The position numbers and the translations under genes were made by a program. This document shows, in pieces, positions 25,040 through 32,820 of a stretch of 56,970 nucleotides of DNA. Numbering within the stretch: position 1 is the first letter of the stretch; each line of letters begins with the position of its first letter. The notes under the pieces were generated by a model that was not told the DNA's origin, did no database searches, and saw only the letters and a program-made list of their open reading frames with translations. Source of the DNA: CAZKUN01 sp964555935 (GTDB taxonomy: Bacteria; Armatimonadota; Zipacnadia; Zipacnadales; VGFC01); NCBI GenBank assembly GCA_964555935.1, contig CAZKUN010000026.1:1-56970 (forward strand), written 5' to 3'.

Positions 25040-26410
25040 TCAGGGACCTGCTAACGTGTTGTTGACAATCACCGTGCGCTGGGCGTCGGCGATGACCCGA
25101 CCGCCGCCATCATGGGCGCGGACGACCACCGTGTGCGGGCCGGATTCGTAGTTCTCCACCGCAATCGAGCCCTCGTATGGGGGAGCGTCGGTCAGCGTCC
25201 GCATGATGCCATCCACGTGGATGCTCAGATACGCGAAGTCCGCAGACTGGTCCACCTCCACCTTCAGGGGGATTTTGTCGCTGAACGTCAGTCGGTCCTT
25301 GCCGGGCGAGGTGAAGTGAAGGGTTGTCTTCTCAGGCAGCTTCTCCTCGGCATCGTCCCGAGTCGAAGGGACCTGGATCGGGGGCACGGTTACCACCATG
25401 CTCGGGATCTCCACCGGCGGGCGAGGCATATCCGGGCGCGCGGGCGCACGCATCTCCGGAGGTGCGGGCGCAGCCTGGGCCGGAGCGGCCACCCGCTGCG
25501 CCAGCAGATTCGCCGTCACGAGCGTCCCGATGACGTGGAACTTGATCCGTTCCTGCGTGGAATGGCCTGACCCCGTCTTCGATTCGAACAGGAATGACGG
25601 GATCTCATAGTCCAGTCCGACATGGCGATGGGCCAGCCTGCGGTCGCTGTCGTGCGAGTCGTAGTACACGTTCAGGCGCTGCCCGTAGGCGGTCTCGTAG
25701 TAACGGATGGCCTTACTGACGGTGTCGCAAAACTCCGTCAGATTCTTGTCCAGCACCGGGTCGTCCGCGATCGTCTCGACGAAGCTCTGCTGGTACGAGG
25801 CCCGGGATGAGCTGGCGGGCAATTCATGACAGTCGATGAACGCGTGGGGCCGCCAGATGCGCAAGGCCCAATCGATGGCTTGGGTCTCGGGCTGGCTCAG
25901 AGCCGACCAGTCGCGGTTCAGATCCACGTTGGCGTCATTGCGTCGGTGCGAGCCGACCATTCCATCCGGGTTCGAGACCGGGACGATAGCGAAGGTCACG
26001 CGCTCGAGCAGCGCAAGGTCGGACGGCCCCTGGGCGCGGGCGAGGTAGTTTATCAGCGCCATCATCGCCTCCGTGCCGGCCATTTCAGTGCCGTGCTGGC
26101 GCGCGATGATGAACAGACGGGCGGTCTGGCCGAACTGCGTGTTGGGATGAGCGACTGTAACCTGCGGGATCGCCCGGCCGCTCTTGCTGGTCCCGATCGA
26201 GATCACCGTGACGCGCTCGCTCTGGTCAAGCTGCCTCAGCGAGGCCATGACAGAGTCGTACGAGTACGATGATTTGGGGCACATCGCGAGGACTTGGTCG
26301 ACCGCATTGGGGGCCGACCACGCATCACCGCCGCCTATAACCAGCAGGCAGGCGACCGGAACCAATAGCAGTTGCGACGCGCGTCTCGGCCAACTTCGGG
26401 CTGCGTTCAT
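25040..26410 (-). CDS. Secreted M14-family zinc carboxypeptidase
   Basis: About 456 aa. A signal peptide (SQLLLVPVACLLVIGGGDAW region) leads. The zinc ligands are visible in order: RQHGTEMAGTEAMM (H-x-x-E), then the substrate-binding NVDLNRDW (Asn-Arg), DCHELPA (third zinc ligand His) and the catalytic Glu in SFLFESKTGSG. A Pro/Ala-rich linker (residues about 325-350) joins a C-terminal beta-sandwich of about 95 residues (LTFSDKIPLKVEVDQSADF, GPHTVVVRAHDGGGRV) like the Ig-type domains of secreted hydrolases. It probably trims C-terminal residues of peptides, or peptidoglycan peptides, outside the cytoplasm. The ribosome site is weak; the annotated ATG is the only one ahead of the signal peptide. 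Confidence 0.88.
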   Translation of the reverse strand: MNAARSWPRRASQLLLVPVACLLVIGGGDAWSAPNAVDQVLAMCPKSSYSYDSVMASLRQLDQSERVTVISIGTSKSGRAIPQVTVAHPNTQFGQTARLFIIARQHGTEMAGTEAMMALINYLARAQGPSDLALLERVTFAIVPVSNPDGMVGSHRRNDANVDLNRDWSALSQPETQAIDWALRIWRPHAFIDCHELPASSSRASYQQSFVETIADDPVLDKNLTEFCDTVSKAIRYYETAYGQRLNVYYDSHDSDRRLAHRHVGLDYEIPSFLFESKTGSGHSTQERIKFHVIGTLVTANLLAQRVAAPAQAAPAPPEMRAPARPDMPRPPVEIPSMVVTVPPIQVPSTRDDAEEKLPEKTTLHFTSPGKDRLTFSDKIPLKVEVDQSADFAYLSIHVDGIMRTLTDAPPYEGSIAVENYESGPHTVVVRAHDGGGRVIADAQRTVIVNNTLAGP

Positions 26411-26507
26411 GGCTGCGATTGTTGGCTCTCCTTCAGGCCCTCCCGGATGACACTCTCGTTAGACACCTTAGACGCTCTGGCGACCCCGCGCGTTTCGCCG
26501 GCGGCGA

Positions 26508-27671
26508 CTATTCCGTCGGATCATCGGTCAGATATGTCTCGCGCGCGTAGCTCTCAAACACGGGGCCCCACTCCGAAGCCAGGATTTCCTTCACCCGCTT
26601 CTTGCCGATGCACGGGAACCAGTAACCATCGTGGAACGCCCGCGACGCCAGGAATGACCACGGCACGATCGGCGTCCGGAGCAGCAAGTTCTCAAACGGC
26701 TTCATCCAGCCGTGGTAGATCGTCTTCTGACCCCGGCTGGCGAAGGTGTCGCCCACCTCGAAGCCGTAGTTCACGTCGCTGATATCCTCGCCGATGACCT
26801 CGATCTCAGACGGGTTGCCCACACCCAGGCCTCGTTCGTGCGCGAGGCGGATGTAGTCGAGTTCCATCGGCTCAAACCCCATCATCTTCGCCGCCGTCGC
26901 ATCGATCGCAACCTGGTCAGCCGATGCCAGCAGGTAGTTCTTGACCACCGGCACCATCGCTCTCGGGCCAGGTCCGTTGCCGGCAATCGTGCCATCCATC
27001 ACCGCGAACAGCCCCGGATGTATCTCGTGCTGGATCGCCAGCAGATCGACCAACGTCTCGTGGATCCGCGAGTGCGTCCAATGTCGATTGTCATTCAGCA
27101 AACCACCGAACGCGTTCTTCATCGCGCCGGTGGTGGTCGTGAAGACGTGCGTCTTTGTCGTCGGCATGTGCAGCGCGTTCTTGCCGATCATCATCTCGGG
27201 AATCTGGATCCCGTCGGGGAAGATCTCCGGCAGCGCCATCATCTCGCAGTCCGGCTGGTAGATGATCCACTCCGAGCCCGGCTCGTACAGGTACACGAAC
27301 TCCAGGCCGTACTTCTCCATCACGACATCGAGCCGGTTGCGCTCGGCTCCGACTTTCGGGTCGACGACGACCGTGCGGTTCTGCGCGGGGATCAGCGTCT
27401 CGGGCGGGCGGCCATCCGCGAGAAGTTCCTTCGTCACTCCCTCAAGCTGCCACGGCGTCGTCGAGCACGCCGGGTAGTAGTGGTGCCACGAGATGTTGAT
27501 CTTGAGGATCGTGTCGTTCTCGGCCGGGAGCGCCTGGCGGTAGCCAGCCATCTCCATGACCTTACCGGTGTCCTCGACCACCGTCTCCGGACTCGTCTTG
27601 ATCACGGCCACCTTGCCGCGCAATTCGTCAAGGGCGGCCGGCACCGGCTGGGTCTTAGTCGCTTCGCTCAT
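26508..27671 (-). CDS. DUF362 domain-containing protein
   Basis: About 387 aa. The pattern matches DUF362: KVAVIKTSPETVVEDTGKVM at the start, LKINISWHHYYPACSTTPWQ, then MPTTKTHVFTTTTGAMKNAFGG and VMDGTIAGNGPGPRAMVPVV. DUF362 proteins are often joined to ferredoxin domains, but none is present here and there is no CxxCxxC cluster. The biochemical role of the family is not established. No signal peptide is apparent. The gene lies between the M14 peptidase gene and the nucleotidyltransferase; its start overlaps the end of the truncated HEPN reading frame by 4 bp. Confidence 0.8.
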   Translation of the reverse strand: MSEATKTQPVPAALDELRGKVAVIKTSPETVVEDTGKVMEMAGYRQALPAENDTILKINISWHHYYPACSTTPWQLEGVTKELLADGRPPETLIPAQNRTVVVDPKVGAERNRLDVVMEKYGLEFVYLYEPGSEWIIYQPDCEMMALPEIFPDGIQIPEMMIGKNALHMPTTKTHVFTTTTGAMKNAFGGLLNDNRHWTHSRIHETLVDLLAIQHEIHPGLFAVMDGTIAGNGPGPRAMVPVVKNYLLASADQVAIDATAAKMMGFEPMELDYIRLAHERGLGVGNPSEIEVIGEDISDVNYGFEVGDTFASRGQKTIYHGWMKPFENLLLRTPIVPWSFLASRAFHDGYWFPCIGKKRVKEILASEWGPVFESYARETYLTDDPTE

Positions 27672-27793
27672 AGGTGTCTTCTCGGTTTCTGCCCCATATC
27701 GATCAACGAGCGCTTCCGGGAATCATCACCGGCGGCCAAGTCGTTGGCAGCCTTCCGCAGCAGCCCCTGGGCGTGCCTAAGTGGCTCGTTCAT
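27668..27793 (-). pseudogene. HEPN-domain (HepT-like) toxin remnant
   Basis: An ATG at 27793 overlaps the last codons of the nucleotidyltransferase gene by 17 bp, the usual MntA-HepT layout. It reads MNEPLRHAQGLLRKAANDLA, which looks like the first helix of a HEPN protein, but then continues with sequence unlike the family and stops after 41 residues. The rest, including the R-x4-6-H active site, is missing. It is probably a deletion remnant. Confidence 0.5.
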
Positions 27794-28115
27794 AGAGGAC
27801 CCGCCCTTCACGCAAGGCGGTGGCGATGAAGTGAGACGGCACGACGCGCCACTCGTCGATCTCTGACGGCGTCCACCAAACGACGTCTTTGGGCACCGGT
27901 AGGTCGGCCAGCTCACGCACAAGCGGCAGCGCGCGCTTCAGCCGTGGCCTGTTCGACGGGGCCACGACCAGCAGATCGTAGTCGCTCCCGGGCGCGGCTT
28001 CGCCACGGGCCCGGCTCCCGAACAAGATGATCCGGTCGGGATCGGCTACCGAGAGAATCCGGCGCACTATCTCGCCCAGGACTCTCCGTTCATCGCTATC
28101 GGCGTCGAGTGACAT
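27777..28115 (-). CDS. MntA-like minimal nucleotidyltransferase
   Basis: About 112 aa. The start is the ATG at 28115, with GAGGG 5 nt upstream. The polymerase-beta-type core reads IILFGSRARGEAAPGSDYDL, giving the G-S and D-x-D motifs, followed by LLVVAPSNRP and a C-terminal VLYERAT. In complete systems this enzyme is the antitoxin of a HEPN RNase (MntA-HepT), AMPylating the toxin's tyrosine. Here the toxin frame that follows is truncated, so the enzyme may be an orphan. A strong promoter lies just upstream. Small isolated copies of this family are also common with unknown roles. Confidence 0.85.
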   Translation of the reverse strand: MSLDADSDERRVLGEIVRRILSVADPDRIILFGSRARGEAAPGSDYDLLVVAPSNRPRLKRALPLVRELADLPVPKDVVWWTPSEIDEWRVVPSHFIATALREGRVLYERAT

Positions 28116-28157
28116 AGGTTCCCTCGCCATAACCAGTGCCGACTGTCGCGCAACTCG

Positions 28158-28186
28158 ATTATACGAAGCCCTCGAAGGAGGGTCAA
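28158..28186 (-). promoter_or_regulatory. Sigma70 promoter for the nucleotidyltransferase gene
   Basis: On the minus strand TTGACC (28186-28181), exactly 17 bp, then TATAAT (28163-28158). This is a near-consensus promoter about 42 bp upstream of the ATG at 28115, and the strongest -35/-10 pair I saw in the window. Confidence 0.75.
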
Positions 28187-28278
28187 GCACTCAAGTGTCC
28201 GCTCAGACGGAGGAAGTCGATGCCGGCTGATGGAAACTACCGACCGAGACCCGTCACGCGAAAGGAAGGCCTTCTGAT

Positions 28279-29316
28279 ATGTCAGCAGCGTCGAGTTCGG
28301 ACGTGCTCAACGTCGGAGTCGCAGCCGTAGGCATCCAGGGCGAGGGGCACGTGAAGGCCTACGCCGCAATGCCCTCGGCAAACGTCGTTGCCGTCTGTGA
28401 CGCAAACGCAGACCGCGCCACGGAGATCGCCGGCCGCTATGGCGTCGCGAACGTGGTGCCCTCATACGAGGCGCTCTTTAGCCGCGACGACATCGATGCC
28501 GTCTCCGTCGCGCTGCCCGATCACCTTCACCGTGACGCAGCAGTAAAGGCCCTCGAGGCCGGCAAGCACGTCCTGCTCGAGAAGCCCATGGCCACCACGC
28601 TCGAAGATGCCGAGGCAATCCTCGCCGCCGCGAACGCGTCGGGCAAGAGGGTCATGATCAACTGGAGCAACCGGTGGATGCAGGCCTTCGCGCAAACGAA
28701 GGAGGCCCTCGACGCGGGCGAACTCGGCGATCCGCTCTACTGCTACGCGCGGCTCAGCAACACGCTTTACGTCCCCACGCAGATGCTCTCATGGTCGGCC
28801 AACACGCGCCTGCCGCACTGGCTCATCTGCCACCGACTCGACATCGCGCGATGGTACTTCGGATGCGAGGCCACCCGCGTCACTGCGGTTCGGCGCTATG
28901 GCGTCCTGCGCGACATGGGCATCGATACCCCTGACTTCTACCAGGCCACGATCGAGTTCGAGAGCGGCGCCGTGGGCAACTTCGAGAGCTGTTGGGTGCT
29001 CCCGGAGACGCTCCCTTGGATCGTCGACTCCAAGTTCCAGCTCATCTGCACCAAGGGCTACGTGAATGTCGATCCCGTCATGCCCATGCACGTGAAGGCG
29101 ACCGCCGACGCGTACTCCCACCCGGGCTACCTCGGCGGCGACATAATGGGCGAGATGCGGAGCTTCGTGCGCTACGCCATCGAGCACTTCGTCGACTGCT
29201 GCCTCACTGACACTGAGCCGCTCATCACCGCTCAAGACGGCTACGCCTCCGCGAAGACTCTCTGCGCGGTCGTCGACGCCGCCGAGACGGGCGAAGCCAT
29301 TGAACTGGAGTGGTAG
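28279..29316 (+). CDS. Gfo/Idh/MocA family oxidoreductase
   Basis: About 345 aa; AAAGGAAGG lies about 9 nt before the ATG. The Rossmann start is VGVAAVGIQGEGHVKAYAAM (an unusual G-x-x-G-x-G spacing), then DAVSVALPDHLHRDAAVKAL and the LLEKPMATT motif with the conserved Lys. The C-terminal domain has SWSANTRLPHWLICHRLDIARW, in which the His and Asp residues are at the usual substrate site. NAD(P)-dependent sugar, inositol or related redox chemistry is expected. It heads a rightward run with M42 peptidase, a second oxidoreductase, an aminotransferase and an epimerase, and is separated from the peptidase by 3 bp. Substrate unknown. Confidence 0.9.
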   Translation: MSAASSSDVLNVGVAAVGIQGEGHVKAYAAMPSANVVAVCDANADRATEIAGRYGVANVVPSYEALFSRDDIDAVSVALPDHLHRDAAVKALEAGKHVLLEKPMATTLEDAEAILAAANASGKRVMINWSNRWMQAFAQTKEALDAGELGDPLYCYARLSNTLYVPTQMLSWSANTRLPHWLICHRLDIARWYFGCEATRVTAVRRYGVLRDMGIDTPDFYQATIEFESGAVGNFESCWVLPETLPWIVDSKFQLICTKGYVNVDPVMPMHVKATADAYSHPGYLGGDIMGEMRSFVRYAIEHFVDCCLTDTEPLITAQDGYASAKTLCAVVDAAETGEAIELEW

Positions 29317-29319
29317 GCC

Positions 29320-30411
29320 ATGCGAGCCAAAGCCCTGAAGCTGCTCGAACGACTCCTGCCGACCCACTCGCCCTCGGGCGACGAGGGCGAGATGGAAGCA
29401 GCCTGCCTGGACGAGTTGGACGGTCTGTGCGCCAAGGTCTGGCAAGACGATGCCCGCAACGTCATCGGGCTCATCGAGGGCTCGGGCGATGCGTCCGCGC
29501 TTCGCCTCATGGCGCACAAAGACGAGATCGGCTGCATGGTGGCTCGCATCGACGACGACGGCAAGATGCGCCTGGAGGCCCTCGGCGGAGCGGCAGCTTG
29601 GGCCTACGGCGAGGGCCCTATGGATGTATTGGGCGATGAGGTCGTCACAGGCATCCTCGGCATCGGCAGCAAGCACGTCAGCCCGCTGTCTGCTGATATC
29701 CACGCTACCAAGACAGACACGCCGATGAACTGGGACAAGGTCCGCCTCGACTGCAAGCTGACCCGCGAGGAACTCGAGGCCAAGGGCATCCGCATCGGCA
29801 CCCGTGTCTGCCTGGCCCGGTCGCGGAAAGCCCCGATCCGCATGGGCGACTACATCGCGGGCTATGCGATGGACGACAAAGCCGCCGTCGCAGTGCTCGT
29901 GCTCGCCGCCCAGATGCTCAAGACTGCTCGCAAGAAGCCCGAGCGCGATATGTACCTCATCATGACCTCCGCCGAGGAAGTCGGCATTCAGGGGGCCGCC
30001 TACGCAGCCAGAACGCTGCCGGGCGATGACGTCATCGCCGTCGACGTCGCGCCCATCGCGCCTGAGTACCCGACCAAGCCGGGGCCCGATCCCGTCATGC
30101 TCTACATGGATGGGGCGTTCATCTACGACAAAGGCATGTCAGACGATCTGTGCGATATGTCCGAGAAACTCGGGCACTCGCCGCAGCGCATGGCCGTCCG
30201 AGGCTACGGCAGCGACGCGACGTACGTCAGCAAGTACGGCCTCGCCGGCCGCGTGGCAGGCGTCTGCATGCCGACGGAGAACACCCACGGTTGCGAGATC
30301 ATCCACATCGATTCGGTCGTCCGGTGCGCTGAACTGCTGGCGGCCTATGCCGCGGGAGGGCCGGTCAAACCCGCCCCGCGCAAGAAGAAGGGAGCAAAGA
30401 AACGTGGCTGA
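29320..30411 (+). CDS. M42 family metallopeptidase (TET-type aminopeptidase / FrvX-like)
   Basis: About 363 aa, a normal length. Metal and catalytic positions are visible: LMAHKDEIGCMV (metal His, and Asp), GYAMDDKAAVAVLVLA (bridging Asp), LIMTSAEEVGIQGAAYAA (Glu pair, catalytic base and ligand), VIAVDVAPIAP (Asp ligand) and ENTHGCEIIHIDSV (last His). M42 enzymes form large tetrahedral particles that remove N-terminal residues from peptides, and some members were first described as endoglucanases. A Lys/Arg tail (RKKKGAKKRG) closes the protein. The next gene's GTG lies within its last codons, an 8-bp overlap, so the two are translationally coupled. Confidence 0.9.
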   Translation: MRAKALKLLERLLPTHSPSGDEGEMEAACLDELDGLCAKVWQDDARNVIGLIEGSGDASALRLMAHKDEIGCMVARIDDDGKMRLEALGGAAAWAYGEGPMDVLGDEVVTGILGIGSKHVSPLSADIHATKTDTPMNWDKVRLDCKLTREELEAKGIRIGTRVCLARSRKAPIRMGDYIAGYAMDDKAAVAVLVLAAQMLKTARKKPERDMYLIMTSAEEVGIQGAAYAARTLPGDDVIAVDVAPIAPEYPTKPGPDPVMLYMDGAFIYDKGMSDDLCDMSEKLGHSPQRMAVRGYGSDATYVSKYGLAGRVAGVCMPTENTHGCEIIHIDSVVRCAELLAAYAAGGPVKPAPRKKKGAKKRG

Positions 30412-31417
30412 AAAACTGGGAGCCGCCGTCATCGGACTCGGAATGATGGGCGATCGACACGCCGCCATCTGGGCCGAGTCGCAAGCGACCGATCTTGTCA
30501 GCGTCTACGATATCATCCCCGAGCGCACGCAGGAGATCGCCGGGCAGTTGGGCTGCGAAGGCGCGCATTCACTCAAGGCTGCAATCAACCGTCCGGACGT
30601 TCAGATCGTCAGCATCTGCACCGACGATGGGAATCACGTTGAGCCCTGCCAGGTCGCCGCGGCGGCGGGCAAACACATCCTGCTAGAGAAACCCCTCGCC
30701 ACCAGCCTCGCCGACTGCGACGCCATCATCAGCGCCTGCAGCGCGGCCGGCGTGAAGCTCATGGTCGGGCACGTCGTGCGGTTCGACCCGCGCTACGCCC
30801 TCGCCCAGAAGGCCATCGCCGATGGAGAGATCGGCGAGGTCATCCAGGTCTTCGCCCGCCGGAACAACATCGTGGATTCGGGCAGGCGCATCGGTCCGAG
30901 GACCTCGGTCGCCTACTTCCTCGGCGTCCACGATATCGACCTCATGCGGTGGTTCATCGGCGCCGAGGCGCTCAAGGTCCATGCCGAAGGCGTCAGCAAA
31001 GTCCTCGCCGATATCGCCGCTGAGGACTCCATCATGGCCTTGCTCCGCTACGATAGCGGCGCGATCGGTTGCCTGGAGACCTGCTGGGTCATGCCGACAG
31101 GCATCCCTTGCACGCTCGACGCTCGCATTGAGGTGATTGGCACGGAGGGCATGGTCCGCGTAACCGTCGGCGACGAGGGCTGCACGGTCATCACGCCCGA
31201 ACGCGCGACCCGCCCGGACGTCCTCTACGGCCCGCAGATGCTCGGCCAGCAGGCGGGCGCGCTCCGCACGCAGCTCGACCACTTCGCCGACTGCGTGCTG
31301 AACGACAAGGAGCCGCTGATCTCGCCACAGGATGCCCGCGCGGCCGTCGAGATCGCCCAAGCCATACACGAATCACTCCGATCGGGAGCGCCCGCATACA
31401 TCCACGGCAGCGCGTGA
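30404..31417 (+). CDS. Gfo/Idh/MocA family oxidoreductase
   Basis: About 337 aa. The start is the GTG at 30404, with a GGGAG about 11 nt upstream; the frame is open much further 5' but that part lies inside the M42 gene. It begins LGAAVIGLGMMGDRHAAIWA (clear G-x-G-x-x-G), has VQIVSICTDDGNHVEPCQVA and ILLEKPLATSLADCDAI. The catalytic domain has VGHVVRFDPRYALAQKAIAD and YFLGVHDIDLMRWFIGAE, typical of the family. Probably acts on the same pathway as the neighbouring oxidoreductase and aminotransferase. A tandem palindrome follows its stop. Confidence 0.9.
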   Translation: MAEKLGAAVIGLGMMGDRHAAIWAESQATDLVSVYDIIPERTQEIAGQLGCEGAHSLKAAINRPDVQIVSICTDDGNHVEPCQVAAAAGKHILLEKPLATSLADCDAIISACSAAGVKLMVGHVVRFDPRYALAQKAIADGEIGEVIQVFARRNNIVDSGRRIGPRTSVAYFLGVHDIDLMRWFIGAEALKVHAEGVSKVLADIAAEDSIMALLRYDSGAIGCLETCWVMPTGIPCTLDARIEVIGTEGMVRVTVGDEGCTVITPERATRPDVLYGPQMLGQQAGALRTQLDHFADCVLNDKEPLISPQDARAAVEIAQAIHESLRSGAPAYIHGSA

Positions 31418-31422
31418 GACAT

Positions 31423-31440
31423 CAACTGTCGGGACAGTTG
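31423..31440. repeat. Inverted repeat, 8-bp arms, candidate operator or RNA hairpin
   Basis: CAACTGTCGGGACAGTTG has perfect 8-bp arms around a GG centre. It abuts a second palindrome, and GGGACA at 31431-31436 also pairs with TGTCCC at 31439-31444, so alternative hairpins are possible across the junction. Confidence 0.75.
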
Positions 31441-31456
31441 TCCCAACCGGTTGGGA
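31441..31456. repeat. Perfect 16-bp palindrome, candidate operator
   Basis: TCCCAACCGGTTGGGA is its own reverse complement. It sits directly after the previous inverted repeat, 40 bp before the aminotransferase start. Dimeric regulators of sugar operons (GntR, LacI, ROK types) bind such sites. No regulator gene is nearby. Confidence 0.75.
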
Positions 31457-31495
31457 GTCAACATACAGGATCAGCAATAGACACTGGAGACTGAC

Positions 31496-32797
31496 ATGCC
31501 TGACAAGCTGAAGCTGGATCTGTCGGAGAGACTCTACGAGAAGGCCGTGGAGTTGATCCCCGGCGGCTCGCAGACCAACTCAAAACGCCCCGCCGGCTAC
31601 GCGCCCGGCGCCTTCCCCATCTACATCCAGCGCGGGAAGGGCAGCCACGTCTGGGATGTCGATGGCAACGAGTACATCGACTACATCAGCGCGCTCGGGC
31701 CGATATTGCTGGGCTACTGCTATTACCAGGTCGACCAAGCCGTCGCCAAGCAGCTCAACCAGGGCATGCTCTACGGCCTGCTGCACCCCCTTGAGGTCAA
31801 GGCCGCCGAGGCGATCTGCGACATGGTCCCATGCGCGGAGATGGTCCGCTTCCTAAAGGGCGGCGCCGAGGTGACCACGGCCGCCGCGCGCATCGCGAGG
31901 GCCTACTCGGGCAAGGAACTCATCCTCAACTCGGGCTATCGCGGTTGGGCCGATCAGTGGTCGGCGCAGATCACCACCGACGCCGGCCGCGGAGTGCCTG
32001 AATGCCTCCGCTCGACCATCAAGAGCTTCCCGTATGACGATCTGCCGGCGCTGGAGGCATTGCTCCAGCAGCACAAGGACGAGGTCGCGATGGTCTTCAT
32101 CGACCCCGTCAGCGCATCCAAGCCGAGCGACGGTTACCTCCCCGGCGTCCGCGCGCTATGCGACAAGTATGGCGTGCTTCTCGGCTTCGATGAGATCGTC
32201 ACCGGCTTCCGGCTTGCTCCCGGAGGCGGGCAGGAGTACTACAACGCAATTCCCGACATCGCGTGCTTCGCTAAGGGTGTCGCCAACGGCATGCCCCTCG
32301 GCGTCGTCTGCGGCAAGCGCGAGGTCATGCAGATCGCCAAGGACATCGTCATCAGCGTCACCTATGGCGGCGAGTGTCTCAGCCTCGCGGCCGTCTGCGC
32401 GTGCATCCACGAGTACAAGACAAAGCCCGTCCACGAGCACCTCTGGACCCAAGGCGGCAAGCTCATGGACGGCTTCGCCGAACTCGGCAGGAAGCATGGC
32501 GTGCCGTTTGAGTGTACGGGAATCGCGGTTCAGGCCTGCCCGAAGTTCGGCTACGAGGACGCGGAACTGAACGGAGATGTCTGGTCGCTCTTCCTGCAGG
32601 AGACCGCCAAACGTGGCGTCCTCATCCGCCGGGGCGGCCTGCTCTTCGTCATGTTCACCCACACCGACGAAGACATCGATCACACGCTCAACGCGGTCGA
32701 CGAGACTCTTGCCATCATCGCCAAAGCCGTCGCCGAGGGCACGGTCAACGACCTCCTCGAGACTCGCGATATCGAAGAGAGCTTCCGCAGATTCTGA
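31496..32797 (+). CDS. Class III aminotransferase, glutamate-1-semialdehyde aminomutase-like
   Basis: About 433 aa; GGAG lies 6 nt before the ATG. Landmarks: VWDVDGNEYIDYISALGPILLGY, LGFDEIVTGFRLAPGGGQEYY (PLP N1-binding Asp) and CFAKGVANGMPLG with the Schiff-base Lys about 260. The PLP-phosphate segment reads KGGAEV (from Lys 121) instead of NSGTEA. The usual Y-H-G-W-H-D motif reads YRGWAD, so the ring-stacking His is also changed. It is a paralogue of the gene at 8501 but more diverged at the active site. It is likely to transaminate a keto sugar or similar compound rather than act in haem synthesis. Confidence 0.85.
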   Translation: MPDKLKLDLSERLYEKAVELIPGGSQTNSKRPAGYAPGAFPIYIQRGKGSHVWDVDGNEYIDYISALGPILLGYCYYQVDQAVAKQLNQGMLYGLLHPLEVKAAEAICDMVPCAEMVRFLKGGAEVTTAAARIARAYSGKELILNSGYRGWADQWSAQITTDAGRGVPECLRSTIKSFPYDDLPALEALLQQHKDEVAMVFIDPVSASKPSDGYLPGVRALCDKYGVLLGFDEIVTGFRLAPGGGQEYYNAIPDIACFAKGVANGMPLGVVCGKREVMQIAKDIVISVTYGGECLSLAAVCACIHEYKTKPVHEHLWTQGGKLMDGFAELGRKHGVPFECTGIAVQACPKFGYEDAELNGDVWSLFLQETAKRGVLIRRGGLLFVMFTHTDEDIDHTLNAVDETLAIIAKAVAEGTVNDLLETRDIEESFRRF

Positions 32798-32820
32798 CGC
32801 AGCCGTCGAAGGGGCCAAGG

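Noticed and set aside
22931..25054. Long plus-strand frame (about 707 codons)
   Set aside because: It lies wholly opposite ligA, whose motifs are complete. The translation is Arg/Leu/His-rich with no domain, an antisense artefact of high GC.
30026..30403. 5' extension of the oxidoreductase frame
   Set aside because: It lies inside the M42 peptidase gene in another frame; the GTG at 30404 fits the Rossmann start.
31496..32797. Naming the GSAM-like genes hemL
   Set aside because: The PLP-phosphate motif is altered and no other haem genes are nearby, so a haem role is not supported.
32512..32820. 5' extension of the epimerase frame
   Set aside because: It lies inside the aminotransferase gene; the ATG at 32821 directly precedes the NAD-binding loop.
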